Source: Streptomyces albiflavescens (lineage in GTDB: Bacteria; Actinomycetota; Actinomycetes; Streptomycetales; Streptomycetaceae). Taken from it: a stretch of 57,793 nucleotides of DNA. Shown here piece by piece: positions 8,373 through 17,346 of the stretch (position 1 is the first letter of the stretch; each line of letters opens with the position of its first letter). Under the pieces are notes generated by a model that saw nothing but the letters and a program-made list of their open reading frames with translations, made no database searches and was not told the origin of the DNA. The stretch lies in assembly GCF_014645835.1 (NCBI RefSeq), contig NZ_BMMM01000012.1:87573-145365 (forward strand). The letters are read 5' to 3'. Both the position numbers and the translations under genes were made by a program.

Positions 8373-9764
8373 TCAGCCGACGTCCAGACGCAGGAGATCC
8401 TCTTCCGTCTCGCGGCGGACGATCACCCGGGCCCCGCCGTCGTTGACGGCGACGACGGGCGGGCGCAGCGCGTGGTTGTAGTTGCTGGCCATCGAGCGGC
8501 AGTACGCGCCGGTCGCCGGAACCGCGATGAGGTCGCCGGCGGCCAGGTCGGAGGGCAGGAAGGCGTCCTTCACCACGATGTCGCCGCTCTCGCAGTGCTT
8601 GCCGACGACGCGGACGAGCATGGGCTCGGCGTCGGACGTACGCGACACGAGGGCGACGCTGTACTCGGCGTCGTACAGGGCGGTACGGATGTTGTCCGAC
8701 ATGCCGCCGTCCACGGAGACGTACGTGCGCAGCCCGTCGAGCGGCTTGATGGTGCCGACTTCGTACAGGGTGAAGGCGGTCGGGCCCACGATGGCGCGCC
8801 CGGGCTCCACAGAGATCCGAGGCGTCCGCAGCTTCGCGGCTTCGCACTCACGCGTGACGATCTCGCTGAGGGCCTTGGCGATCTCGTGCGGCTCGCGAGG
8901 ATCGTCGTCACTCGTGTACGCGATGCCGAGACCGCCACCGAGGTCGATCTCGGGCAGCTCGACACCGTGCTCGTCACGGATCGCCTTGAGCAGCCCGACG
9001 ACGCGGTGCGCGGCGACCTCGAAGCCCGACATGTCGAAGATCTGCGAGCCGATGTGGCTGTGGATGCCGATGAGTTCGAGCCCGTCGAGCTGGAGCGCAC
9101 GCCGTACGGCCTCGGCGGCCTGCCCCCCGGCCAGCGGGATCCCGAACTTCTGGTCCTCGTGAGCGGTGGCGATGAACTCGTGGGTGTGCGCCTCCACGCC
9201 GACCGTCACCCGGATCTGCACACGCTGCCGCTTGCCGAGGGACTGGGCGATGTGGGCGACACGGACGATCTCCTGGAAGGAGTCGAGGACGATGCGTCCG
9301 ACGCCGGCCTCGATGGCCGTACGAATTTCGGTTTCGGACTTGTTGTTGCCGTGGAAGGCGATGCGATCGGCGGGCATGCCGGCGGAGAGGGCGGTGGCGA
9401 GCTCGCCGCCGGAGCACACATCCAGATTGAGGCCCTCCTCGTGCAGCCACCGCACGACGGCGCGTGACAGGAAGGCCTTGCCGGCGTAGAAGACATCGGC
9501 GTCGTGTCCGAAGGCGGTACGCCAGGCACGCGCCCGGGACCGGAAGTCCGCCTCGTCGAGGAAGTAGGCGGGAGTGCCGAACTCCTCGGCGAGCCGCGTG
9601 ACTTCGATCCCTCCGACATTCACCACACCGTTCTGGTCACGGGTGACAGTGTGCGCCCAGACCTTGGGGTCGAGGGCGTTGAGGTCGGCGGGCGGGGCGG
9701 TGTAGTGGCCCTCGGGGAGGACGTCGGCGTGACGGGGCCCGGCGGGGTGTGCGGAACGGCTCAT
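8373..9764 (-). CDS. lysA: Diaminopimelate decarboxylase
   Basis: Last step of lysine synthesis: decarboxylation of meso-diaminopimelate with PLP. Fold-type III decarboxylase of 463 residues. The PLP lysine is Lys96 in YAGKAF. The substrate/PLP motifs GIHSHIGSQI and DLGGGLG and the catalytic cysteine in HCESGD are present. ATG at 9764 (MSRSAHPAG) was chosen because the frame upstream overlaps the preceding gene. It lies 7 bases after the nrtL stop, so the two are coupled. Confidence 0.96.
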   Translation of the reverse strand: MSRSAHPAGPRHADVLPEGHYTAPPADLNALDPKVWAHTVTRDQNGVVNVGGIEVTRLAEEFGTPAYFLDEADFRSRARAWRTAFGHDADVFYAGKAFLSRAVVRWLHEEGLNLDVCSGGELATALSAGMPADRIAFHGNNKSETEIRTAIEAGVGRIVLDSFQEIVRVAHIAQSLGKRQRVQIRVTVGVEAHTHEFIATAHEDQKFGIPLAGGQAAEAVRRALQLDGLELIGIHSHIGSQIFDMSGFEVAAHRVVGLLKAIRDEHGVELPEIDLGGGLGIAYTSDDDPREPHEIAKALSEIVTRECEAAKLRTPRISVEPGRAIVGPTAFTLYEVGTIKPLDGLRTYVSVDGGMSDNIRTALYDAEYSVALVSRTSDAEPMLVRVVGKHCESGDIVVKDAFLPSDLAAGDLIAVPATGAYCRSMASNYNHALRPPVVAVNDGGARVIVRRETEEDLLRLDVG

Positions 9765-9771
9765 TCTTCTC

Positions 9772-10749
9772 TCACAGATAGTCAGGGGCACTGATGCCGA
9801 GCAGGGACAGGCCGCCGGCCAGCACCGTCCCGGCGGCTTCGGCGAGCGCGAGCCGGGCGCGATGGGCGGCCGAGGGTTTCTCGTCGCCGAGCGGCAGCAC
9901 GGTGTGCTGGTGGGCGAGGAAGGCGTCGGCGGTGTCGACGAGGTGCCGCGCGAGCCGGTCGGGCGTGCGCTGGGTCGCGGCGACGCGCAGGGCGTGCGGG
10001 TACTCGGCGAAGGCACCGAGGAGGCCGAGGAGCTCGCCCTCGTGACGTACGTCACCGGGGTCGCCGACGTATCCGAGCGCGGCGGCGTTGCGGCGCAGGG
10101 CCCGGGTGCGGGCGTGGGCGTACCGAACGCGGAAGAGAGGGTTGCTCTCGCGCTGAACGAGGTGGTCGGCGGTGATCCGGGGCCGGTCATGGGGTGCGGG
10201 ATGCAGCAGGGCCCAGCGGGCGGCGTCGGGGCCGAGCGGGGCGGGGTCCTCCGGCGCCGGCACGGGCCGCAGGTTCACCGGCTCGGCGTGCCGCACCTCG
10301 GCGCGTCCGCCCTGGGTGGCGACGATCCGCACGAGGGTGTCGGCGACGACCTCGGCACGGGTGTCGTACGGCACGCGCAGCTCGACGACCTGCCCGGCCA
10401 GTACGTCACTGTGCCCGTACGTCGGCCCCTGCCGCAGGACATCTTCCACCAGGGCGGCGGACGCCCCACCGCCGAGGCGAATGTTCAGAAACCCCGGTCC
10501 GGTGATCGCGACGTCCGCGACACCGGGGGCGCCGCTGATGTGCGGCCGCAGGATCTCGGCGACCCGCAGGGGCGGCCGCCCGGCCTGACGCGCCAGCTGG
10601 AGGGCGATGTTCGTGGCGTAATCCCCAGACCCGCCCGGCCCCGGCAACGTGACCACGGCCCGTGCGGGCACGACGACACTCAGCTCCCCCGCGTCGACAG
10701 CACGACGCACCGCGCACAGCACGGTACGGGAGAGCTCGACGGGGGTCAC
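9772..10749 (-). CDS. nrtL: ArgS-related anticodon-binding protein NrtL
   Basis: 325 residues that look like arginyl-tRNA synthetase with its catalytic core removed. The N-terminal ~95 residues match the ArgRS Add-1 domain (GSGDYATNIALQLA, ITGPGFLNIRL). The C-terminal half is a DALR-type anticodon-binding domain (VRYAHARTRALRRNA and onward). No HIGH or KMSKS motif is present, so aminoacylation is not expected. The family sits beside lysA in streptomycetes. Its role is unproven; tRNA binding is an inference. GTG at 10749 starts the ArgRS-like part; the longer open frame upstream runs into low-complexity repeats. Confidence 0.85.
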   Translation of the reverse strand: MTPVELSRTVLCAVRRAVDAGELSVVVPARAVVTLPGPGGSGDYATNIALQLARQAGRPPLRVAEILRPHISGAPGVADVAITGPGFLNIRLGGGASAALVEDVLRQGPTYGHSDVLAGQVVELRVPYDTRAEVVADTLVRIVATQGGRAEVRHAEPVNLRPVPAPEDPAPLGPDAARWALLHPAPHDRPRITADHLVQRESNPLFRVRYAHARTRALRRNAAALGYVGDPGDVRHEGELLGLLGAFAEYPHALRVAATQRTPDRLARHLVDTADAFLAHQHTVLPLGDEKPSAAHRARLALAEAAGTVLAGGLSLLGISAPDYL

Positions 10750-10981
10750 GGGACAAGCGTAGGGGAGGAGGGGGGTGGGTAGGCGAGTCGGTTTGGGCGA
10801 CGGTCCGGGATGTGGACGGACCCGGAACCGCCGGGTGGCGCCGGACCAGGCGGCTGCACGCTGCGGCGGACGGGGGTCGGGTTGGGTGGCGGGTGTGCCG
10901 GCTGGGGCTGTGGGCGGTGCGGGGAGGTGGGGCTTCGTGTGGGTTATGGATGGGCGTAATGGGTGGTTGTAACTGAGTCGT

Positions 10982-11280
10982 GACTGGTGGTCGTGACTGG
11001 TGGTCGTGACTGGTGGTCGTGACGGATGGTCGTATTCGTCAGCGCCGGTCGGGCGCACGCGTCCGGGACGGGCGCATTTGGTCAGCGACGGTCGTGCATG
11101 TTCGGTCGGGGACGGTCGTATCCGGCAGGGCCCGTCAGGCACACGGCACACGCGTCCGGGACGGCCGCATTCGTCAGCGACGGTCAAGCGTGCCCGGTCG
11201 GAGGGATGGTCATATCCGTGAGCAACGGCCATCCGCACCCGTTGGGGCGGTCGTATCTGTCGGCGACGGCCCGGCCATGC
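10982..11280. repeat. Degenerate tandem repeats between nrtL and response regulator
   Basis: Three perfect 13-bp copies of GACTGGTGGTCGT (10982-11020) are followed by about six imperfect units of ~40-50 bases. Each contains GACGGTCGTAT or GTCAGCGACGGTC and GCACACGCGTCCGGGACGG-like blocks. No gene is credible in 10750-11287; the long frames across it are repeat artefacts. Confidence 0.75.
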
Positions 11281-11287
11281 GCAGCGG

Positions 11288-11779
11288 TCAGTGACCGGCG
11301 CGTCCTGCGCGCTCGGCTTCCTCGACCCCGGCGGTGGCGCCGAAGGCGTCCTCGAACGAGGGCGAGCCACCCTCACCACCGCCCTCCGCGCTGCCCCCAG
11401 GCCTCCGCCGCTCCATCAACTGGCGTACGAGCCGCACGAGTTCGGCAGGTTCGAAAGGCTTGGCGAGAAAGGCGTCGACACCCACATCCAGCCCGCTCTC
11501 GACCTCGTACTGAGTGCAGGCACTCACGATCGCGAGCGGAAGATTCCGGGTGAGGGGATCGGCACGGAGCCGGGCGGCGGTCCGCAGCCCGTCCAGCCGG
11601 GGCATCACCACATCGAGGGTCACGACATCGGGCCGCACCTGGTGCACGATGTCCAGGCACTCGGCACCGTCGGCCGCGGTCACGACCTCGAGACCCTCCA
11701 GTTCGAGGTTGACCCTGATCAGCTGCCGGATGACCTTGTTGTCGTCCACAACAAGCACCCGACCGGACGCGCCTGGCAC
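11288..11779 (-). CDS. Single-domain response regulator
   Basis: CheY-like receiver of ~163 residues with no DNA-binding domain. The acidic pair VVDDN, phospho-acceptor Asp in VTLDVVMPRLDG, the Ser/Thr in IVSACT and the Lys in FLAKPFEPAEL are all present. The last ~35 residues are a Gly/Glu-rich tail. GTG at 11779 (VPGASGRVLVVDD) was chosen; no strong ribosome site is visible, so a leaderless message is possible. The partner kinase is not in the window. It probably acts by protein-protein contact. Confidence 0.88.
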   Translation of the reverse strand: MPGASGRVLVVDDNKVIRQLIRVNLELEGLEVVTAADGAECLDIVHQVRPDVVTLDVVMPRLDGLRTAARLRADPLTRNLPLAIVSACTQYEVESGLDVGVDAFLAKPFEPAELVRLVRQLMERRRPGGSAEGGGEGGSPSFEDAFGATAGVEEAERAGRAGH

Positions 11780-11827
11780 AACTCGAGAGTAGGTCCGCGC
11801 CCGCCGCCGCGTCCGGGTTTTCCCGAC

Positions 11828-11883
11828 TTCCACCCCGTCCGGGGGTGAGGTTCGACCCCGTGCGGGAGTCACGTTCCACCCCG
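11828..11883 (-). promoter_or_regulatory. Three direct repeats at 23-bp spacing upstream of response regulator
   Basis: TTC(C/G)ACCCCG occurs at 11828, 11851 and 11874, exactly 23 bases apart, about two helical turns. This puts the copies on one DNA face upstream of the response regulator start. It looks like a cooperative activator site. The rest of 11884-12075 is C-rich with no gene. Confidence 0.5.
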
Positions 11884-12075
11884 CGCTGAGGTTACGCACG
11901 GGCTCGGCTCGTGCCCCCTCCACCACCTCACCCGCGTCCCGCCATCACGCCACCCCGGGTTCCGCCGCCACTCCGCCCCACGCCCCGCCGCCACTCCGCC
12001 CGGACCAGGCCCTCACCCCGAGAACAGAGCCACCGCCCCCTCCCCGGAACACCACCTCTCCCCCGCCAAAACCCG

Positions 12076-12106
12076 TGGCAATCACCCCGGAAAGAGCTGG
12101 TAGGGT
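12076..12106 (+). promoter_or_regulatory. Candidate tRNA-Arg promoter
   Basis: TGGCAA at 12076 and TAGGGT at 12101, 19 bases apart, with the tRNA starting 34 bases further on. Plausible but weak -35/-10 match. Confidence 0.35.
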
Positions 12107-12139
12107 TCTACCCGTCGCCGCGAACACCGCGCCCGACAC

Positions 12140-12211
12140 GCCCCCGTAGCTCAGGGGATAGAGCAACGGCCTCCGGAGCCGTGTGCGCAGGTTCGAATCC
12201 TGCCGGGGGCA
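12140..12211 (+). tRNA. tRNA-Arg(CCG)
   Basis: Full cloverleaf: acceptor stem GCCCCCG (12140-12146) with CGGGGGC (12204-12210), D arm GCTC/GAGC, anticodon stem ACGGC/GCCGT with loop CTCCGGA (anticodon CCG at 12173-12175), T arm GCAGG-TTCGAAT-CCTGC and discriminator A. CCA is not encoded. The 3' part doubles as the integration site of the elements to the right; integration keeps the gene intact. Confidence 0.97.
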
Positions 12212-12212
12212 C
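12171..12212 (+). repeat. att copy 1 (attL, inside tRNA-Arg)
   Basis: 42-bp core from the anticodon loop to the tRNA 3' end, repeated at 30725 and 48611. Identity to the 30725 copy continues to 12274 with one mismatch. Confidence 0.95.
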
Positions 12213-12229
12213 CCTGCATGAGGTGCCCA

Positions 12230-12269
12230 AAGACCCCGTCACCAGCGGAAACGCTGAGGCCGGGGTCTT
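12230..12269 (+). terminator. Terminator after tRNA-Arg / int
   Basis: Stem AAGACCCCG/CGGGGTCTT with an inner stem CAGCG-GAAA-CGCTG closed by a GNRA loop. The symmetric fold can stop both the tRNA transcript and int messages from the other side. Confidence 0.8.
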
Positions 12270-12482
12270 CGCGTATCTACGATCATGCGCAGGCGGATGC
12301 CGCCGAAAGCAGCCGTTTGCCAGTGATCACGCTGTAATAGCGTGTTGATCTTGAAGGGCTTCGCGCCAGGTCAGAGGGCCTGTGCCCGGCCTCCGGACTC
12401 GGCTCTGTGGACCATACGTGGACGGGCGCGAGCCCCGGACCGTTCCCAGCCCGGGGCTCGCATTCGCCAGTCGTGCGATTGA

Positions 12483-13871
12483 TCAGTCTGCGGTGCCGTC
12501 CTCCTCCCCCAGCCCTTGCATGATTCGGTCGTTCATCTCCTGCTCCTGACCGTCGATGCACTTGGCGTAGATCTTCAGAAGCACGTCCACCGAGTGGCCC
12601 GCGCGAGCGGCGACCTCCGGGGCCGGGACACCGGAGTTGAGCCACTGGGAGACTCCCGCGTGACGGAGGTCGTACGGCCGGAAGGCGAGGACCGAGGCCA
12701 CTTGATCGGGTACGAGGGCGAGTTCCCGCGCCTGCTTCCACGCACGCGAGTACGAGGAGGCCGCGATCACGTTGCCCCGCTCGCTGGAGAACAGCCGGCC
12801 GTCCTTCGCCGTGCCGAACTCCTTCAAGTGCTCGCGCAGCAGCCGCACCAGCGGAGGCGGAATCGGCACGATGCGCACCTCGCCCTGGGCCCGCTGCTTC
12901 AGCCCCCGCCGATCATGCGCCTCGCCGGAGTCGGTCCACGCCTTCCCCGCCGAGGGACGCGTCTCTGCCAGTTCGATACGCCCCCAGCCCGACGCCGGAA
13001 GCGTGCAGTCGGAGCGGCGGAGCCCGAGCGCCTCGCCCGGCCGCATGGCCGCGTAGTACAGGCATCCGAAGAAGGCCCGCAGCCGCCGACCGCTCGCCCG
13101 CTCGAAGCCGCCCACGTAGGTGAGCGCGGTCAGCAGTTCCCGAGCCTGCCGCGGATTGACCACGACCCGGCGGTCGACTTCCTGCACCGCGCCCTTGCCA
13201 CGCTTGCGCCGTACCCGGCTCAGCGGGTTGGACGTGAGGTGCTCCAGCTCCACCGCGTATTCGAGCGCGTTGAAGACCACCGCCCGCCGACGCCGATACG
13301 TCTGCATCGCCGCAGGCTTGCCGTCCAGCCTCCGCCCCAGTCCGTCGATCAGCTCATGGACACGGGCGATCTCCTGCAGCTCTCCGACCGGAAGCGACGC
13401 CTTCTCGATCCAGCGGACAGCAGAGGCGATCTCTTCCGGACGCTCCTGGTCCCTGCGCGGCACGGGCAGGACGTACGAACGAAGCGCGCGACGCAATGTC
13501 TCCGAGGCTGGCCGCCCCCGTCCCGGTTTGATGAGGACGGGAACGACCGTCGCCAAGGCATCGGTCATGCTGTCCCGATGCTTGGCCGATGCCTCCGACC
13601 ACCGGGCATCGACGTACTTGATCGCCAGGTCGAGGAAGGACAAGGCCGCCTTCCCACCCCGCAGAGAGTCGGGGAGACCCGTCACCGTGTCGAACGGCTC
13701 CCCCTTGTCGAGTGCCCGCACGAGCTTGGCGCGGAAGCGATCGGCCAGCGCCTTTGTCTTGTGCGACTCGCTGAACGGCTGTCCGTCGACCACCCAGCGC
13801 ACGAGGTAAGTCGGCTTCTTGGTGGTCTTGTTGACCGACAGCTTCCAGACAGAGACTTTGTACGACTTCAC
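12483..13871 (-). CDS. int: Tyrosine-recombinase integrase (element 1)
   Basis: 462 residues, site-specific integration and excision at tRNA-Arg. Catalytic residues by position: Arg277 (AMRPGEALGL), the box PYDLRHA with Arg403 (Tyr in place of the usual first His, as is common in this actinobacterial family), His426 (AGHS) and nucleophile Tyr435 (IYAKCIDG). The N-terminal ~190 residues are the arm- and core-binding part. GTG at 13871 overlaps the xis stop (GTGA), so translation is coupled. Its 3' end faces the tRNA, the normal AICE layout. Confidence 0.95.
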   Translation of the reverse strand: MKSYKVSVWKLSVNKTTKKPTYLVRWVVDGQPFSESHKTKALADRFRAKLVRALDKGEPFDTVTGLPDSLRGGKAALSFLDLAIKYVDARWSEASAKHRDSMTDALATVVPVLIKPGRGRPASETLRRALRSYVLPVPRRDQERPEEIASAVRWIEKASLPVGELQEIARVHELIDGLGRRLDGKPAAMQTYRRRRAVVFNALEYAVELEHLTSNPLSRVRRKRGKGAVQEVDRRVVVNPRQARELLTALTYVGGFERASGRRLRAFFGCLYYAAMRPGEALGLRRSDCTLPASGWGRIELAETRPSAGKAWTDSGEAHDRRGLKQRAQGEVRIVPIPPPLVRLLREHLKEFGTAKDGRLFSSERGNVIAASSYSRAWKQARELALVPDQVASVLAFRPYDLRHAGVSQWLNSGVPAPEVAARAGHSVDVLLKIYAKCIDGQEQEMNDRIMQGLGEEDGTAD

Positions 13872-14089
13872 GAGGCCACCCCCTCCGCCCGCTCCTCCAA
13901 CCAGTCGTTGAGCACGTCACGCCGAACCCGCAGCTCACCGTTCGGCAGCCGTATGCAGGCCGGGGCGATACGGAGCTCCCGCCAGCGGTAGAACGTGCGC
14001 CGGGAGATGCCGCCGAGCTCATCGAGTACCTGCCGAACGGTGAGAAGTTCGGCCGATTTCGTACGGGCGTCACGCGCCACGGGAAGCAC
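13868..14089 (-). CDS. xis: Excisionase-like MerR/AlpA-type HTH protein (element 1)
   Basis: 73-residue DNA-binding protein with a winged-helix motif (SRRTFYRWRELRIAP) and a basic wing (LPNGELRVRRDVLNDWL). It sits directly before int with a 4-base overlap, where Xis lies in pSAM2. It should direct excision. Start GTG at 14089 overlaps the end of rep by 20 bases; a GTG 12 bases further in is an alternative. Confidence 0.85.
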   Translation of the reverse strand: MLPVARDARTKSAELLTVRQVLDELGGISRRTFYRWRELRIAPACIRLPNGELRVRRDVLNDWLEERAEGVAS

Positions 14090-15440
14090 CGCCCTCCCGT
14101 ACCGAAGCAGCCAGGAGCGCCGCTTCCGGCGAGTAGCCGCGCCCGGCGTAGCGCCACGCGCCGACCGTGACCGTGGGCCGCGAGCCGAAACCGAAGGCGG
14201 TTCGCTGCTCCTCCGCGCGATGCTCTGCGCGAGCCTGCCGGAGTGCGGTCAGAGTGGTGGAGTAGCGCCGCGACTTGCTGGAGAAGTGGCCGCCGTAGCC
14301 GAGCATGTGCGCCCAACGCCGTAAGCCGAGCGATGCGAAGTCCGGCAAGCCGCCGAGCCACCAGCACGTGCTGATCATGCGGAGCACGTGGGCGCGTACG
14401 GGCAATAGGACCAAGTCCCGGGCCCCGTGAATACGACCGTCCACCGCGCCGGCGGTCTCGGCGCCCTTCGTCGCGTACTTGGCGATGTAACCGGTGACAG
14501 CCGCCGAGGTCAGCCGCTCCCCCGCCCCGAAAGCAGAGATGGGGCGTACGTCGATCTGCTCTCCGAACCTCAGCAAACGCGGGCCGACGATGTCCCATCC
14601 GGGAGCCAGGAGCCGCACCCTCTCGGCAGCACCGCGGACAGCCGCCGAGAGCAGAGCGGTCGTGGCCCAGCCCGGCGGAGTCGAGTTGGCCCCCTCCGGG
14701 CCGTCGAGGCGGATGACTGCATGGAAGTGGACCAGTCCGCGCCGCTGATACTCGGCGACCTTGGCGTACGACAGCCGGGCGCTCTCGCCGAACTCCCCAC
14801 GGGAGAGCCCAGCCGTCCGGGCGATCTCGCGACGCAGCTCCAGGACGAAGCGGTGCCAGAGACCACCTGATTGCGCCTGCCAGAGCACGGCTCCGGCGTA
14901 GTCGTAGCAGCGCGGGCAGAGAGGTTCCCCAAGCCGCGGGTCGTCGTCCGTGTGCCGTGCGTGGCACCCGGCCAGCGATCCATGCGGGCAGGACTCCCCG
15001 GACTTGCGGGGTCGGCAGGCCCGTACGCGGCTGTCACGCTCCCGGCGAGTGTGGACCGGGCCGAAGCCAGGAGCGGTGAGCGTCGCGAACACCCGCGGGT
15101 GGCCACCCACTTCCTCCCCCACGCTCTTGCCGCCGACCAGTCCGGCACGGATCAGTTGGTACGTGTCCGCCTGGTAGATGCGGGCGCAGGTCGGGCAGAC
15201 CGTCGCCCGGCGGTTGCCGCAGGCGGTGAGCAGTCGGCCGCCGTAGACGTCCGAGCCGTACGAGAGCAGGGCCTCGCCGGTCGACGAGTCGACGACCGTA
15301 GCAGTGCCGACGAGGTGAATCGGGTTGGTGCAGCCACCGAGGCGGATGATCTGGCGTCGCCAGGCCTCGAAGCCCGGTTCTCCGGCCCTGTCGATCAGCG
15401 CGGAGACGTCCTTCGGGAGAGGCAGGGAAGACGTGGTCAT
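14070..15440 (-). CDS. repSA: Replication initiator, RepSA-type (element 1)
   Basis: 456-residue initiator of the pSAM2 rolling-circle type. An HUH-like metal-binding motif is visible as HFH at 238-240 (VHFHAVIRLDG), followed ~80 residues later by YIAKYATK with candidate nicking tyrosines. Cysteine pairs (CPTC near 82-85, CPRC near 175-178) suggest zinc-binding modules. ATG at 15440 (MTTSSLPLP) overlaps the upstream gene by 4 bases. The protein should nick its own origin and permit transient autonomous replication after excision. Confidence 0.88.
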   Translation of the reverse strand: MTTSSLPLPKDVSALIDRAGEPGFEAWRRQIIRLGGCTNPIHLVGTATVVDSSTGEALLSYGSDVYGGRLLTACGNRRATVCPTCARIYQADTYQLIRAGLVGGKSVGEEVGGHPRVFATLTAPGFGPVHTRRERDSRVRACRPRKSGESCPHGSLAGCHARHTDDDPRLGEPLCPRCYDYAGAVLWQAQSGGLWHRFVLELRREIARTAGLSRGEFGESARLSYAKVAEYQRRGLVHFHAVIRLDGPEGANSTPPGWATTALLSAAVRGAAERVRLLAPGWDIVGPRLLRFGEQIDVRPISAFGAGERLTSAAVTGYIAKYATKGAETAGAVDGRIHGARDLVLLPVRAHVLRMISTCWWLGGLPDFASLGLRRWAHMLGYGGHFSSKSRRYSTTLTALRQARAEHRAEEQRTAFGFGSRPTVTVGAWRYAGRGYSPEAALLAASVREGGASRGA

Positions 15441-15715
15441 GGACGACCACCGCCGCCGAACGCCTGCCACATGACGGCAGAGATCCCTTGGGGCCGAGTC
15501 TTGGCACTGAAGCGAAGCGTCGGATCGGTGAGCCAGAGAGCGGCAGCGTGCGCCGGGCAGAGCCAGCGTTCGAAGCCGTCGAGTCCGACGAGAACGACCT
15601 GTTCCCGTCCGAAGCAGGTCGGCTGTTCTCTGTCCCTCAGCTCGCAGTCGAGCGGAGGGGATTTGCGCGGACGATGCGCGGTGGACAAAGTGAGGGTGCT
15701 CCTTTCACTGCTCAC
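15437..15715 (-). CDS. Small hypothetical protein upstream of rep
   Basis: About 92 residues if GTG at 15715 is used. GAAAGGAG lies inside that reading and fits a TTG start at 15688 better, so the start is unsettled. The protein has a possible Cys/His cluster (C..C then WLCPAHAAAL) and ends with an ATGA overlap into rep, so it is translationally coupled to rep. Function unknown. Confidence 0.6.
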   Translation of the reverse strand: MSSERSTLTLSTAHRPRKSPPLDCELRDREQPTCFGREQVVLVGLDGFERWLCPAHAAALWLTDPTLRFSAKTRPQGISAVMWQAFGGGGRP

Positions 15716-15819
15716 GTGGCGGATGGAGTGGGTTCCTGACGGGGTCGGGTTTGGCGACTTCGCGCCCCGTCGGGAGCCCGTTGTGCGGGCGCTGTTCAGC
15801 TGAGGCCGTGTGGGATGGG

Positions 15820-16014
15820 TCAGAAGCGGAGCCCTCCGAGGAAGGCGCCCAGGCCGTCGAGGACCGTGGCCACGAGGGGCGCGGCCATCGTCCGGGCGAG
15901 CAGGAAGCCGAAGGCCGAGCAGAGCAGCAGGTCGGCCCAGCGCAGATAGCGGATGCGCAGCAGGAACCAGATGAGCAGTCCGAGCAGCAGCACCGCCGAG
16001 ACGGACACGAGCAC
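15820..16014 (-). CDS. Small membrane protein, spread-type (element 1)
   Basis: 64 residues, nearly all hydrophobic, with two predicted membrane segments (MLVSVSAVLLLGLLIWFLL and one near residues 31-56). GTG at 16014 has AAGGGG at good spacing. It lies just after the tra gene, where pSAM2-like elements carry small Spd proteins for intramycelial spread. That role is inferred from position and size. Confidence 0.65.
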   Translation of the reverse strand: MLVSVSAVLLLGLLIWFLLRIRYLRWADLLLCSAFGFLLARTMAAPLVATVLDGLGAFLGGLRF

Positions 16015-16026
16015 GATGGACCCCTT

Positions 16027-17346
16027 TCACTTCGCGTCCAGCAGTTCGGGAAGGTGCGGGGTGAGGTGCGCGTACTCGGCCGCGATGGCTTCCGCGTCCG
16101 CTTCGGTGATCAGGTGGGATCGGGCGCGTTCCCAGCCGTCGCCGGAGGCCAGCACCGCGGTACCGGCTTGTTCCGGCGTGATTGCTTGCGCTGCTTTGAG
16201 CGCGTCCGGGTTGAGGTCACCGAGAGCCATCTCTGCTGTGCCGGGGTCGGCGACGCGGTGGCAGACTCGCCCGCCGAGCTGGGCACGTAAGGCTGTGACT
16301 CCGGGCCCCAGGTCGGATCCGACGCGTTGGCCGGCGACGAGGAGGAAGACGCCGAGTGCCGCGCCGAGTTGGGCAAGCCGGATCAGCGCCGTACCGGCCG
16401 CGTGCGCTTCGTCCTTCTCGTTCCTGCTCGCGATGAGGAACAGTTCCGCGATCTCGTCGACGATGACGACCACCGGGACCGGCCGCTCCTGCTCCGGGAG
16501 GCCCCAGATGTTCCGAACGCGAGCCGCACGGCAGACGGTCATGCGGTCGAGGGTGAGATCGACCAGCGCGGCCAGGAGCCTGACGGCTTGCTCACGGTTG
16601 GTCGCGAGCGCCGATAACCGCGGTTCGTACAGCGACAGTTCCATGCCGCCCTTGCAGTCGACGCCGACCAGGGCGACGGGTTGCGGAGCCAGGCCCGCCA
16701 CGAGTGCGTTAATCAGCGTGGACTTCCCGGAGCGGGTGGCGCCGACGATCAGCCAGTGCGGTATGCGACGCAGGTCGATCACCCAGGCGGCGCCGGTCTC
16801 CAGTGCCCCGACCGCGACGCGGAGAAGGTGCACAGGCCCACGCTGCTTCGGTATGCGCGGGTACGCCAGCGGGTCAGTGACGGAGGCTGTGATCCGGACC
16901 GTTCCCGGTTTCTGGGGAGCGACCCGGACGGCATGCATCCCCCAGGCTTCAGCCATGGCGGGCGCCGCCTTGACGAAGTCGTTGGGCACTTGGCCCGGAA
17001 GAAGACGCGCCAGCAGCCAGAAGCCGCCGGCAGTCGGCCGTATGAACCCGAACCGGGGCACCAACGGCTGAGGGGGTGGCGCCCCCTTGCCGACGAGCCC
17101 GGACACGACCGTCAGAGCAGGACGGCGACTCACAGCCAGACCGCACCCGGCCATCAATGGCCGCCACGTACGGATGACCCGGCAGCATGCGACCGGGAGC
17201 CCGAATAAGAGCCACCAGGCAACGGGGTAGCGGCGGCGCAGGGCCGGGCCTGCGAGGAGCAGGCCCGACACCAGCACTGCGGCCACCACCAGGAACGAGC
17301 TCGGCCAGGTCGTCCCGGCCGAAGCGGTGGAGGCCAGGATTATCAC
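16027..17346 (-). CDS. traB: FtsK/SpoIIIE-type conjugal transfer ATPase (element 1)
   Basis: 439-residue DNA translocase of the TraB/TraSA type that moves double-stranded DNA between mycelia. Two N-terminal membrane segments (about 15-33 and 42-58), Walker A GATRSGKS at 202-209, Walker B VVVIVDEIAEL, and the FtsK-like segment RLAQLGAALGVFLLVAGQR. GTG at 17346 overlaps the upstream stop (GTGA). A single such protein suffices for transfer in this element class. Confidence 0.92.
   Translation of the reverse strand: MIILASTASAGTTWPSSFLVVAAVLVSGLLLAGPALRRRYPVAWWLLFGLPVACCRVIRTWRPLMAGCGLAVSRRPALTVVSGLVGKGAPPPQPLVPRFGFIRPTAGGFWLLARLLPGQVPNDFVKAAPAMAEAWGMHAVRVAPQKPGTVRITASVTDPLAYPRIPKQRGPVHLLRVAVGALETGAAWVIDLRRIPHWLIVGATRSGKSTLINALVAGLAPQPVALVGVDCKGGMELSLYEPRLSALATNREQAVRLLAALVDLTLDRMTVCRAARVRNIWGLPEQERPVPVVVIVDEIAELFLIASRNEKDEAHAAGTALIRLAQLGAALGVFLLVAGQRVGSDLGPGVTALRAQLGGRVCHRVADPGTAEMALGDLNPDALKAAQAITPEQAGTAVLASGDGWERARSHLITEADAEAIAAEYAHLTPHLPELLDAK

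Noticed and set aside
10982..11280. CRISPR-like repeat array
   Set aside because: Units are imperfect, have no regular unique spacers and no cas genes are nearby.
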